Source: Mycobacterium sp. shizuoka-1 (GTDB lineage Bacteria; Actinomycetota; Actinomycetes; Mycobacteriales; Mycobacteriaceae). Taken from it: a DNA stretch of 39,546 nt. A model generated the notes under the pieces. The model saw nothing but the letters and a program-made list of their open reading frames with translations. It made no database searches and was not told the origin of the DNA. Each line of letters starts with the position of its first letter. Within the stretch, counting starts at the first letter, position 1. Shown one piece after another: positions 1 through 8,235 of this stretch. The DNA is taken from contig NZ_BEWG01000064.1 in assembly GCF_002723835.1 (NCBI RefSeq), forward strand, positions 1 to 39,546, read 5' to 3'. Made by a program: the position numbers and the translations under genes.

Positions 1-993
1 GGTGAGGTCGCGCATGCGGATGAAGTCGTCCAGGGCGGTGGAGGGCCGGTAGCCGGGTTCGGGTTGGTTGCTGGGGCGGCGTAGTGGTCGGATGGTGGCG
101 CCGGTGGTGATGAGGTTGGTCAGCAGGGGGGCGGGCACGATGCCGCGGGTGCCGGTCAGCACGCCACCGGCGCGGGACTCGCGCACCGGGTCGTCGGTGT
201 CGGCGTCGGTCAGCACGTGCACCACGACGGTGGCCGCGCGGGCGTCGGGTGCGGTGGCGGGGCAGTCGGGGTTGTCGCAGGTGCAGGCCAGGTGCTCGGA
301 GCCGGCGCCCAGGGCGCCTAGGGCGTCGGAGCGGCGTTGGCCGAGGGTGCGGGGATCGTCGTCGCAGACGGCGTGTGCCATGGCGCTCAGGCGTCGGTCG
401 AGGGCGGCGGCGTCGGTGACCAGCAGCGATCCGCGGATGTCGGCGACCCCGCCGTGGGCGTTGGGTAGGTCGAGGACGATATCGCGGTCGCGCAGGCGGG
501 ATTGGGTGCGGCGCAGCGCGCCGGGGTCGTAGCGGTCGACCCAGGCGTCGATGGCGCGTTGCAGTTTGAGGGCGGACATCGGTCCCCAGGTGAGCGCGTC
601 GTCGGCGATCGCGCGGTCGAGGACGGCGAGCACGGCGTGGTCTTGGACGAGGTAGGTGCGGTCGACGATGGCCTGGCACACCCGGTAGCTCAGAGCGCCT
701 TCGGTGAACAGGGCGGCGACTCGGGGCAGGCGGTGGCGCAGCGACATCGCCATCAGCATCTCGGCGCTGGCGCGGCCGTGGGTGATGCCCAGGGCTGCGG
801 ATACTTCGGCTGCGGCGGCGTCCCAGTCGTCGCAGGCCCAGTGGGCGCGCTCGTCGTCGGGGCAGCGGCGGGCGACGAGTTCGGCGATCGCGGCCAGTCG
901 GCGGGCGGCGGCCTGGGCCTCCTGGCGGGCTGAGTCGGTGATCGCGGCGACTACCGCCGCGTCACCCGATCCACCCAACCCACCGTCGAACAC
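1..993 (-). CDS. 13E12-repeat family DUF222 protein (3' end outside window)
   Basis: The minus frame is open from about 993 to the window edge and reads VFDGGLGGSGDAAVVAAI at the start and FIRMRDLT at the edge. This matches the DUF222 domain of the mycobacterial 13E12 repeat family, whose members usually end in an HNH nuclease motif. That motif would lie beyond base 1 and cannot be checked. The predicted start is GTG at 993-991; no ATG, GTG or TTG lies in frame between it and the divergent gene at 1075. A CATACT hexamer (minus strand, 1006-1001) sits at -10 distance from this GTG, so translation may be leaderless. A perfect SOS box covers the start. Biological function of the family is poorly defined. 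The family is multicopy in mycobacteria, so this locus is prone to recombination and mis-assembly. Confidence 0.85.
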   Translation of the reverse strand, partial: MFDGGLGGSGDAAVVAAITDSARQEAQAAARRLAAIAELVARRCPDDERAHWACDDWDAAAAEVSAALGITHGRASAEMLMAMSLRHRLPRVAALFTEGALSYRVCQAIVDRTYLVQDHAVLAVLDRAIADDALTWGPMSALKLQRAIDAWVDRYDPGALRRTQSRLRDRDIVLDLPNAHGGVADIRGSLLVTDAAALDRRLSAMAHAVCDDDPRTLGQRRSDALGALGAGSEHLACTCDNPDCPATAPDARAATVVVHVLTDADTDDPVRESRAGGVLTGTRGIVPAPLLTNLITTGATIRPLRRPSNQPEPGYRPSTALDDFIRMRDLT

Positions 994-1001
994 GTGTTCG
1001 A
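986..1001 (-). promoter_or_regulatory. LexA/SOS box over the start of the 13E12 gene
   Basis: The sequence TCGAACACGTGTTCGA is a perfect 16-bp palindrome that fits the mycobacterial LexA consensus (TCGAAC, four bases, GTTCGA). It lies between a CATACT -10-like hexamer and the GTG start of the DUF222 gene, where a bound repressor would block initiation. SOS boxes in 13E12 genes are known from M. tuberculosis. DNA-damage induction here is inferred. Confidence 0.85.
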
Positions 1002-1074
1002 GTATGCCACCGGGGTCCGACAGAACTCGCCGAGTCGACGAACCCCTGCGAGTGATCGCGCCTAGCCTGAAGCC

Positions 1075-1512
1075 ATGGTCCAGATCCATGTGGAGAAGAC
1101 AATCTTCGCGCCGCCCGACCAGGTCTTCGCGTGGCTGGCCGACCCCGCCAACCTCAAGGCCGCACCGCTGATCGTCACGGCCGGCTGGGCGAAGGATTCA
1201 CCGGCCCCTGCGGGGCTGGGGGCCATGCGGACCGGATTCGCGATCGGACTGTGGTTCCGCGAGGAGATCACTGCCTACGATCCGCCGCACAGCTACAGCT
1301 ATCTGATCGTGAAATCGGTTCCGGCGTTCGACCACGAAGGTGGCACCCTGACGTTCACCCCGCAGGGCGACGCCACCCACGTCGACTGGGTGAGCTCCTA
1401 CACTCACCCGGCCCGCGGTGGCGGCAAGGCGACGGAAGCTCTGACCTCGCGACTGCTGCCGTGGAACTTCACCGCCATCCTCGACGGCTGCGCCAGGGCG
1501 CTGGAGCGCTAA
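1075..1512 (+). CDS. SRPBCC (START-like/polyketide cyclase-type) protein
   Basis: A 145-residue protein starting VQIHVEKTIFAPPDQVFAWLADPANLK, the usual first strand and helix of the SRPBCC/Bet v1 fold. The fold forms a hydrophobic ligand pocket, so lipid or polyketide-like ligands are possible, but no substrate can be named. There is no signal peptide, so it is probably cytosolic. The gene is divergent from the DUF222 gene with 81 bp between them. Its last four bases overlap the 3' end of the convergent diacylglycerol kinase gene. A TAGCCT hexamer lies about 7 bp before the ATG, which again suggests a very short or absent leader. Confidence 0.75.
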   Translation: MVQIHVEKTIFAPPDQVFAWLADPANLKAAPLIVTAGWAKDSPAPAGLGAMRTGFAIGLWFREEITAYDPPHSYSYLIVKSVPAFDHEGGTLTFTPQGDATHVDWVSSYTHPARGGGKATEALTSRLLPWNFTAILDGCARALER

Positions 1513-2411
1513 GCCGATTCCGGAACGATGATCTTCAACGCGCCAGGAACCGCCGAGATCTCGGCCGGCAGCGGGCACACGTAATCACCGTCGGCGTAGG
1601 CGTTGATGCCGGGGGAGTCGACGGTGATCGTGCGGGCCCGCTCGGTGCTCACCTCGTCGAGGTTGACGTGCGTGCCCTTGAATACCGTCGGGAACAACCG
1701 GATCAGCTTGGTACGGGATGACGAGCGCACCATCGTGACGTCGAGCAGCCCATCGGAATGATTGGCTCCCGGGCAGATCAGCATGCCGCCTCCGTAGCTG
1801 CGGGTGTTGCCGAACGCCGCGAGCGTGAGGTCGGTGACGATCTCGCGCTCGCCGTCGAGCACCAGCCGAAACGGCAAGGGGCGCAACTGCGAGATCTCGG
1901 CCACCAGGGCGACGTTGTACCGCATCCGGCCGTGCGGCCAGCTCATCCGGTTGACCCGGTCGCTGACCAGTGAGTCGAACCCTGTCGCGGCCACCGTCCC
2001 GAACCAGGTGCTGGACCCGTCGGCGCCCTTGATCAAACCGAGGTCGACGGTCTCGGTGTGCCCCGCGGCGATCACGTCGACAGCGGCCACCGGATCGGCG
2101 GTCGGCAGCCGGTATTCGCGGGCATGGTCGTTGCCGGTGCCGGCGGGCACGATGCCCAGGGGAATGTCGGTGCGCGCCAACGCCTGCAGGGCCAGCCGGA
2201 TCACCCCGTCACCACCCACCACGACCAGCGCGTCGGTCGGGCGGGTCAGCGCGTCGTCGACCAGCTCACGGGCGTGGGCGGCGTCGCGGCCGACGATCCC
2301 GGTCACGTTGATGCCGAGTTCCTGGAACCGGGCCACCGCCCGCTCGCCGGCGTGCGGCGCGTTGCCGTGACCCGACTTCGGATTCGTCAGGACGGTGACC
2401 TGGGAGATCAT
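1509..2411 (-). CDS. dagK: diacylglycerol kinase family lipid kinase
   Basis: A 300-residue protein beginning MISQVTVLTNPKSGHGNA. The DAGK catalytic domain shows NPKSG at 10-14, the ATP-binding GGDG at 66-69 and GTGND at 91-95. The family phosphorylates diacylglycerol or related lipids at the inner membrane face. The M. tuberculosis homologue Rv2252 was linked to phosphatidylinositol mannoside biosynthesis. An upstream in-frame extension to 2804 exists, but ATG 2411 is preferred: it overlaps the stop of the flavoprotein gene as ATGA (2408-2411), and the NPKSG motif then sits at the normal distance from the N terminus. The gene is therefore probably translationally coupled to the AgpS-like oxidase in a lipid-related operon. 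Confidence 0.9.
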   Translation of the reverse strand: MISQVTVLTNPKSGHGNAPHAGERAVARFQELGINVTGIVGRDAAHARELVDDALTRPTDALVVVGGDGVIRLALQALARTDIPLGIVPAGTGNDHAREYRLPTADPVAAVDVIAAGHTETVDLGLIKGADGSSTWFGTVAATGFDSLVSDRVNRMSWPHGRMRYNVALVAEISQLRPLPFRLVLDGEREIVTDLTLAAFGNTRSYGGGMLICPGANHSDGLLDVTMVRSSSRTKLIRLFPTVFKGTHVNLDEVSTERARTITVDSPGINAYADGDYVCPLPAEISAVPGALKIIVPESA

Positions 2412-4018
2412 GGAATCAGCTTGCCCGGGTTCAGGATTCCCGCCGGGTCGACGGCTTGCTTGACCGCCCGCAGCACCTTCACGCCGAGCTCGCCGATCTC
2501 CGCACCCAGCCACGGCCGATGGTCCGCCCCGACCGCGTGATGGTGGGTGATCGTGCCACCGGTACGCGAAATGGCATCGGAGGCAGCGACTTTGGCGGCC
2601 ATCCACTGGGCGGCGACGTCGCCGCGCTGCCCGGCCACCACGGTGAAGTACAGCGAAGCCCCGGTGGGATACACATGCGAAATGTGGCACATCACCAGCG
2701 CTGGTGTGCCGCTTTCGGCCAGAGACGAGGTCAGCGCCTCGGTGACCGCGGTCTTCAGCGTCTCCAGGTTGGCCCAGGTGGTTGCCGTCTCCAATGTCTC
2801 GCACAGTGCACCCGCGGCCAGCAGCGAGTCCCGCAGATAAGGCGCATCGAAACGGCCGTGCTCCCAGGCCCGGGCCGGCGCCTCACCCAGCGACGTGCCG
2901 CCCTGGGCCGCCATGATCGCCCGGGTCTCGGCGTGCCGGCTCTCGGTGTGTGCCGCGCTGCCCTCGAACAACGTCAGCGCCAGGCAGCCGCCGGTGATGC
3001 TCTGCTCGCCGATGCTGCCGGTGGTCGCCAGGTTCACGCCGGTCTCGGCCTCGTCGGACAACCGCAGCACGGTGGGTCCGGTGCCGATCTGGGTGACGGC
3101 ACGCAACGCGGCCGCGCCGGTGGCGAAGTCGGGGAATGACCAGGCCTCATAGCGGGTGGTTTCCGGAACCGGGTGCACCCGGAGCCGAACCCGGGTGATG
3201 ACGCCGAAGACCCCCTCGGATCCGGAGAACAGTTCGCGCAGATCGGGCCCGGCCGCGGTCTCCGGCGCCCGGCCGAGGTCGAGGACGCCGACCGGAGTGA
3301 TGACCGTGAGGCCCCGGATCATGTCGTTGAACCGGCCATACCCCGCGGAGTCCTGCCCCGAGGAGCGGGTGGCCGCGTACCCGCCGATGGTGGCGAACCG
3401 GAAGCTCTGCGGGAAGTGCCCCAGCGAGAAGCCGCGTTCGCCGAGCAGGCGCTCGGCATCCGGGCCGGTCACGCCGGCGCCGAGCTCGGCCTGCATGGAG
3501 ATCTCGTCCAGCGAATGCAGGGCGTCGAGCCGACGCAGATCCAGCGAGATCACCGCGGCGAAGTCGCCTCGGATCGGGTCGAGACCGCCGACGACACTGG
3601 TGCCGCCGCCGAAGGGAACGACGGCGATCCCGTGCTGCGAGCAGTACCGCAGCACCGTCGCGATCTCGTCCTCATTGCCGGGCAGCAGCACCGCATCCGG
3701 GGCATCCTGATGGGATTGCTTGCGGCGCAACAGATCCAGGGTGGACTTGCCGCCGGCGTACAACAGCCGGCCCCGGTCGTCGGTGTGGACGTAGTCGGCG
3801 CCGACGAATTCGGCGAGTGCGTCGCGATGGACGTCGGCCAGTGTCGACGGGCGCACCTGCACCTCGTCGATCGACGGTGCGGGAATCTCGCCGGCCGTGA
3901 CGCCGAGCGCCTGCTCGAGCAGGGCCCGGATGCCGTCGGAGAGGGGCTTGGCGGCCTCGGGGTCACCCCAGGCATTCCAGGCCATCGGGGGAAACAGGGT
4001 GCGGGCGTCGTCGCTCAT
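2408..4018 (-). CDS. FAD-binding oxidase, alkyl-DHAP synthase-like (Rv2251 type)
   Basis: A 536-residue flavoprotein of the FAD-linked oxidase (PCMH) family. The FAD-binding half spans roughly residues 95-275 and includes LLPGNEDEIATVLRYC, VVPFGGGTSVVGGLD and IGGYAATRSSGQDSAGYG. The C-terminal half includes GTITHHHAVGADHRPWL, a histidine-rich motif typical of the alkyldihydroxyacetonephosphate synthase/D-lactate dehydrogenase branch. It may act on a glycerol-phosphate-derived or hydroxy-acid substrate; the neighbouring glycerol-3-phosphate dehydrogenase and diacylglycerol kinase fit a glycerolipid role, but the reaction is not proven. ATG 4018 faces the TetR gene across only 17 bp, so its promoter must overlap the dyad at 4021-4053. 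It overlaps dagK by ATGA. Confidence 0.85.
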   Translation of the reverse strand: MSDDARTLFPPMAWNAWGDPEAAKPLSDGIRALLEQALGVTAGEIPAPSIDEVQVRPSTLADVHRDALAEFVGADYVHTDDRGRLLYAGGKSTLDLLRRKQSHQDAPDAVLLPGNEDEIATVLRYCSQHGIAVVPFGGGTSVVGGLDPIRGDFAAVISLDLRRLDALHSLDEISMQAELGAGVTGPDAERLLGERGFSLGHFPQSFRFATIGGYAATRSSGQDSAGYGRFNDMIRGLTVITPVGVLDLGRAPETAAGPDLRELFSGSEGVFGVITRVRLRVHPVPETTRYEAWSFPDFATGAAALRAVTQIGTGPTVLRLSDEAETGVNLATTGSIGEQSITGGCLALTLFEGSAAHTESRHAETRAIMAAQGGTSLGEAPARAWEHGRFDAPYLRDSLLAAGALCETLETATTWANLETLKTAVTEALTSSLAESGTPALVMCHISHVYPTGASLYFTVVAGQRGDVAAQWMAAKVAASDAISRTGGTITHHHAVGADHRPWLGAEIGELGVKVLRAVKQAVDPAGILNPGKLIP

Positions 4019-4020
4019 GC

Positions 4021-4053
4021 GTTACAGTATTACAGATGCTGTCAATCAGTAAC
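4021..4053. promoter_or_regulatory. 33-bp interrupted dyad, probable TetR operator
   Basis: Outer arms GTTAC (4021-4025) and GTAAC (4049-4053) and inner arms ACAG (4032-4035) and CTGT (4039-4042) share one centre, base 4037. That base lies in the ATG of the TetR gene. The site also covers the control region of the divergent flavoprotein gene. A bound TetR dimer could block both transcripts. Both would have almost no 5' leader. Confidence 0.7.
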
Positions 4054-4617
4054 GATGAATCGGTGGACATCGGCGACCGGATCATGGCCGCCGCGGCCAG
4101 CTGTGTCCGCGACTTCGGCGTCGAGCGGGTCACGCTGGCCGAGATCGCGCGGCGCGCGGGCGTGAGCCGGCCCACGGTGTATCGCCGCTGGCCGGACACG
4201 CCGGCGATCCTGGCCGCGCTGCTCACCGACCGGATCACCGGCACCTGGCGTGCGGTTCCCGCGGCCGGACCGGGTCGCGCCGCCCTCGTCGACCGGATCG
4301 TCGAGGTCGCCCGCCGCCTACGCGACGACGACCTCATCACCTCGGTGCTGCGCTCAGCCCCCGAGCTGGCCATGGTTTACATCGCCGGACGCCTCGGCAC
4401 CAGCCAGCAGATCCTGATCGATCTGTTCGTCGACGCACTGCGGGCCGCCCAGGCCGACGGCAGTGTGCGCGCCGGCGACGTCCGCCAGATGTCCGCGATG
4501 GTTCTGCTCATCGGACAGTCGGCGATCCAGTCCGCCCAAGCCGTCGAACCCATCCTCGACGGCGACGCCCTGAGCGCCGAACTGGCGCATGCCCTGAACG
4601 GATACCTCGCCCCATGA
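4036..4617 (+). CDS. TetR/AcrR family transcriptional regulator
   Basis: A 193-residue protein with a TetR-type helix-turn-helix at about residues 15-60: GDRIMAAAASCVRDFGVERVTLAEIARRAG followed by VSRPTVYRRW. The C-terminal part is the variable ligand-binding and dimerisation domain. It corresponds in position to Rv2250c. The gene is divergent from the flavoprotein-dagK pair and overlaps glpD by ATGA (4614-4617). It therefore probably controls both glpD and the flavoprotein operon through the dyad centred on its own start codon. The effector is unknown; a glycerol-phosphate or acyl-lipid signal would fit the neighbours. Confidence 0.9.
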   Translation: MLSISNDESVDIGDRIMAAAASCVRDFGVERVTLAEIARRAGVSRPTVYRRWPDTPAILAALLTDRITGTWRAVPAAGPGRAALVDRIVEVARRLRDDDLITSVLRSAPELAMVYIAGRLGTSQQILIDLFVDALRAAQADGSVRAGDVRQMSAMVLLIGQSAIQSAQAVEPILDGDALSAELAHALNGYLAP

Positions 4618-6149
4618 GTGACCTCACCGCGCTGAACGCCGCCCGGCGGACCACCGACCTCGCCGACCTCGGCGACGACGGCCGTGTCGACGTCGTCGTC
4701 ATCGGCGGCGGTATCACCGGCACCGGCATCGCCCTGGACGCCGCCAGCCGCGGCCTGTCGGTGCTGCTGGTGGAAAAGCACGACCTGGCCTTCGGCACCA
4801 GCCGATGGAGTTCCAAACTCGTCCACGGCGGCCTGCGCTATCTGGCCACCGGCAACGTCGGCATCGCACGCCGCAGCGCCGTCGAACGCGGCATCCTGAT
4901 GACCCGCAACGCCCCCCATCTGGTGCACGCGATGGCGCAGTTGGTGCCGTTGCTGCCGTCGATGAGCCGGGCCCAACGAGCGCTGGTGCGAACCGGTTTC
5001 GTCGCCGGCGATGCGCTGCGGATCCTGGCCGGCACCAAGGCGTCGACCCTGCCCCGATCACGGCGGATCGGCGTGCCCCAGGCCGTGGCGATGGCACCGA
5101 CGGTGCGTCGTGAGGGTCTCGACGGCGGCCTGCTGGCCTACGACGGTCAGCTGATCGACGACGCCAGGCTGGTGGTCGCCGTCGCGCGCACCGCCGCCCA
5201 GCACGGCGCGCGCATCCTGACCCGGGTGTCCGCGCAGTCCGCGACCGGGACCTCGGTCCGGCTGCTCGACGAACTCACCGGCGAGACACTGGACGTCGCC
5301 GCCCGGGTGGTGATCAACGCGACCGGGGTGTGGGCCGGAGCGGTGGATCCCGCGATCAAGCTGCGCCCCAGCCGAGGCACCCACCTGGTGTTCGATGCCG
5401 CGTCCTTCGGCAATCCCACTGCGGCGCTGACCATTCCGATTCCAGGCGAGGTCAACCGGTTCGTGTTCGCGATGCCCGAACAGCTCGGCCGCGTCTATCT
5501 CGGGCTCACCGACGAGGATGCCCCGGGTCCGATTCCCGATGTGCCCGAACCGACTTCGGCCGAGACGAGCTTTCTGCTGGACACCGTCAACACCGCGCTC
5601 GGCACCGCGCTGGGCCGCGGCGACATCAGGGGCGCCTACGCGGGCCTGCGTCCGCTGATCGACACCGGCACCGGCCGGACGTCGGACCTGTCCCGAGAGC
5701 ATGCCGTCATCGAATCGGAGTCCGGGGTGTTCAGCATCGTCGGCGGCAAGCTCACCGAATACCGGCACATGGCGCAAGACGCCCTCGACCGCGCGCTGGC
5801 CGCCCGGGCGATCACCGCCCAGCCGTGTCGGACCCGCAATCTGCCGCTGGTCGGCGCGCCCGCCAATCCGGTGGCGACGCTGCGGACGACGAGCGAGCTG
5901 CCCGGTTCCCTGGTCGCCCGCTACGGCGCCGAATCGCCGAACGTGATCGCCTCGGCCCGCTGCGACCGGCCGACCGATCCGGTGGCCGACGGCATCGACG
6001 TCACCCGCGCGGAATTCGAGTTCGCGGTCACCCACGAGGGTGCGCTGACCGCCGACGACATCGTGGATCGGCGTACGCGGATCGGCTTGGTCGAGACCGA
6101 CCGGGACCGGGTGCTGGCGGTGGCCGGCGACCTACTGGCCCGCGCCTGA
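4614..6149 (+). CDS. glpD: glycerol-3-phosphate dehydrogenase
   Basis: A 511-residue FAD enzyme that oxidises sn-glycerol 3-phosphate to dihydroxyacetone phosphate at the membrane, passing electrons to quinone. The Rossmann FAD motif VVIGGGITGTGIALDAASRG is at about 28-47. It is followed by the family signature GTSRWSSKLVHGGLRYL. IVGGKLTEYRHMAQDAL and the C-terminal DAO_C region are also present. Length and motifs are typical for GlpD. Its ATG overlaps the TetR stop, so the two genes form one transcript. Equivalent to Rv2249c (glpD1) in the same genomic setting. Confidence 0.95.
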   Translation: MSDLTALNAARRTTDLADLGDDGRVDVVVIGGGITGTGIALDAASRGLSVLLVEKHDLAFGTSRWSSKLVHGGLRYLATGNVGIARRSAVERGILMTRNAPHLVHAMAQLVPLLPSMSRAQRALVRTGFVAGDALRILAGTKASTLPRSRRIGVPQAVAMAPTVRREGLDGGLLAYDGQLIDDARLVVAVARTAAQHGARILTRVSAQSATGTSVRLLDELTGETLDVAARVVINATGVWAGAVDPAIKLRPSRGTHLVFDAASFGNPTAALTIPIPGEVNRFVFAMPEQLGRVYLGLTDEDAPGPIPDVPEPTSAETSFLLDTVNTALGTALGRGDIRGAYAGLRPLIDTGTGRTSDLSREHAVIESESGVFSIVGGKLTEYRHMAQDALDRALAARAITAQPCRTRNLPLVGAPANPVATLRTTSELPGSLVARYGAESPNVIASARCDRPTDPVADGIDVTRAEFEFAVTHEGALTADDIVDRRTRIGLVETDRDRVLAVAGDLLARA

Positions 6150-6150
6150 C

Positions 6151-7233
6151 TCAGTAGCGGACCGCGCTTTGCAGAAGCGGGGGATAGACCGTGGACGGCT
6201 CACCGTCCACGGTGGTGCCGGCGAACTGCAGCATCGAGCGGGTGGTTCCGTTCACGTCGGCCGGATAGTTCAGCGTCGGGGCCGACACATCGTCGAGCAC
6301 CCGCAGTGCTTCGGCCGGGAGTGTGACGTCCGCGGCGGCGAGGTTGTCCTCGAGGTGGGCGATGCGCCGCGCCCCCAGGATCGGCACGACCGTGCCCTCG
6401 CGCTCCCGCAGCCACGCCAACGCGACCGCGGCCGGCGTGGTGCCGACCTCGTCGGCGATCGCGGTGACGGCGTCGATGACCAGGAACTCCTCGTCGCTGG
6501 GGCCTCCGACGTAGCCGGCGCGCACCGAGTCGTCGACGGCGCCGCCACGACGGTATTTGCCGGACAGGAACCCGTTCTTCAGCGGGCTCCAGGGGACCAG
6601 CGCCATGCCCTGGTCGAGTGCCAGTGGCGCCAGCTCGCCCTCGACGGTGCGCGACAACAGCGAATACTCGACCTGCAGTGCGACCAGTGGCGTCCAGCCG
6701 CGCAACACGGCCATGGTCTGCGCCTGGGCGGTCACCCAAGCCGGCGTGTTCGAGAACCCGATGTAGCGGATGGTGCCCGCGCGCACCAGGTCGTCGAGGG
6801 TGCGCAGGGTCTCGTCGATGGGCGTGTTGCGGTCCCAGTTGTGCAGCCAGTAGACGTCCAGATAGTCGGTCTGCAAGCGGCGCAACGTGTCTCGCAGCTG
6901 GCCGAGGATCGCGCTGCGGCCGGCGCCGCCGCCGTTGGGATCGCCGGGGTGCAGGTTGGCGAAGAACTTCGACGCCAGCACCACCCGGTCGCGCCGGCCG
7001 GGCCGGGCGGCGAACCAGTCGCCGAGGATCTTCTCGGAGTGGCCGTTGGTGTAGAAGTTGGCGGTGTCGACGAAATTGCCGCCGCGGTCCAGGTAGGTGT
7101 CGAGGATCCGCTCGGACTCCTCGACGCTGGACCCGGCACCGCCGGCGTCTTCGCCGAACGTCATCGCGCCCAGGGCGAACGGACTGACCCGCAGGCCGGA
7201 GCGGCCCAGGGTGAGGTAGTGATCGAGTGGCAT
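6151..7233 (-). CDS. aldo/keto reductase
   Basis: A 360-residue NADP(H)-dependent aldo/keto reductase of the YajO/YhdN-like group. Catalytic Asp and Tyr lie in NFVDTANFYTNGHSE, the Lys in VVLASKF and the His in VYWLHNWD. The C-terminal cofactor-binding segment is VPILGARRIAHLEDNL. The true start is ATG 7233, preceded by AAAGGAGCG; a longer frame to 7269 lacks a better ribosome site. It converges on glpD with one base between stop codons. It is divergent from an AraC-type gene, a common pairing in which the regulator controls the reductase. Substrate unknown; aldehyde detoxification is possible. Confidence 0.9.
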   Translation of the reverse strand: MPLDHYLTLGRSGLRVSPFALGAMTFGEDAGGAGSSVEESERILDTYLDRGGNFVDTANFYTNGHSEKILGDWFAARPGRRDRVVLASKFFANLHPGDPNGGGAGRSAILGQLRDTLRRLQTDYLDVYWLHNWDRNTPIDETLRTLDDLVRAGTIRYIGFSNTPAWVTAQAQTMAVLRGWTPLVALQVEYSLLSRTVEGELAPLALDQGMALVPWSPLKNGFLSGKYRRGGAVDDSVRAGYVGGPSDEEFLVIDAVTAIADEVGTTPAAVALAWLREREGTVVPILGARRIAHLEDNLAAADVTLPAEALRVLDDVSAPTLNYPADVNGTTRSMLQFAGTTVDGEPSTVYPPLLQSAVRY

Positions 7234-7350
7234 GAATCGCTCCTTTGGAGTGGTATTTGATATACCCATCCAAGGCGAATGACGAGTTCAACGGTAGAAC
7301 AATGCTAGCTACCTCTTGCACAATCCGATCATTCTTGGTGGGATCGGTCT
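7234..7350. promoter_or_regulatory. divergent promoter region with two dyads
   Basis: The 117-bp gap between the reductase and AraC genes is visibly less GC-rich than its surroundings. It holds GGTATTTGATATACC (7252-7266, 5-bp arms, 5-bp spacer) next to the reductase start. It also holds CCGATC...GATCGG (7325-7330 and 7342-7347) just before the AraC ATG at 7351. Either may be the AraC-family operator; which one is bound cannot be told from sequence. Confidence 0.5.
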
Positions 7351-8235
7351 ATGGATTCGCGGCATCGGCAGTTGGCCGAACTGGGTGGACTGATTGCCGC
7401 GCACGCCCGACCCGATATGCAGACATCGATCGACGGTCTGATGCTGTCGAAGGAGGTGGCCTCTGGGGTCCCCGATTACTCGCTGACCGAACCGCTCGTC
7501 GTGGTGATGGCCCAGGGTGGCAAGCGGCTCCAACTCGGAGACGATTGCTACGAGTACCGGGCGGGGCAGTGCCTCGTCGTGACGGCGGACCTGCCTGTCA
7601 CGGGCCATTTCATCGACTGCGGCGACGGGCTGCCGTCGCTGGGCATGGCGCTGGCGCTTCGACCGGCCGTGGTGGCCGAGCTGATGCTGCAGGCGCCTGG
7701 CGTGCGGACGACGCGGGGCGAGGGGAGTGCGGCGATGTTCACCACCGAGGCCGACGCCGATGTGCTCGACGCGGTGATCCGGTTGGTACGGCTGCTCGAC
7801 ACGCCCTCAGATGCAGTGATTCTGGCACCGCTGATCGAACGCGAGATCGTCTGGCGGTTACTGGCCGGACCGCACGGCGACACGGTGCGGCAGATCGGTA
7901 GGACAGATAGCAATCTGTCCTATGTCAGTCGGGCCATCGGCTGGATACGGCAGAACTATGCCGAGCCGATGCGCATCGAGGAGCTGGCCCAGGTGGCGGG
8001 CATGAGTCCGTCGACGTTCCACCGGCACTTCCGGACCGTGACAGCGATGAGCCCCTTGCAGTTTCAGAAACGCATCCGACTGCAGGAGGCGCGTTCGATG
8101 CTGATCACCGCTCCCGGCGACATCGCGGGGGTGGGGCATCGCGTCGGCTATGACAGCCCGTCGCAATTCACCCGCGAGTACCGGCGCCTTTTCGGCGTTC
8201 CGCCCGGGCTCGACGCCCAGCGCTTGCGCGCGTAA
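7351..8235 (+). CDS. AraC family transcriptional regulator
   Basis: A 294-residue regulator. Residues about 15-170 form the AraC_N type sensor domain (EPLVVVMAQGGKRLQLGDD, YRAGQCLVVTADLPVTG). Residues about 190-290 carry the double helix-turn-helix: MRIEELAQVAGMSPSTFHRHF, then VGYDSPSQFTREYRRLFG. This architecture is common next to oxidoreductases, and the divergent aldo/keto reductase is the likely target. The stop codon is immediately followed by the accD6 stop on the other strand, so the two transcripts converge without a gap. No obvious terminator hairpin separates them. Confidence 0.92.
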   Translation: MDSRHRQLAELGGLIAAHARPDMQTSIDGLMLSKEVASGVPDYSLTEPLVVVMAQGGKRLQLGDDCYEYRAGQCLVVTADLPVTGHFIDCGDGLPSLGMALALRPAVVAELMLQAPGVRTTRGEGSAAMFTTEADADVLDAVIRLVRLLDTPSDAVILAPLIEREIVWRLLAGPHGDTVRQIGRTDSNLSYVSRAIGWIRQNYAEPMRIEELAQVAGMSPSTFHRHFRTVTAMSPLQFQKRIRLQEARSMLITAPGDIAGVGHRVGYDSPSQFTREYRRLFGVPPGLDAQRLRA

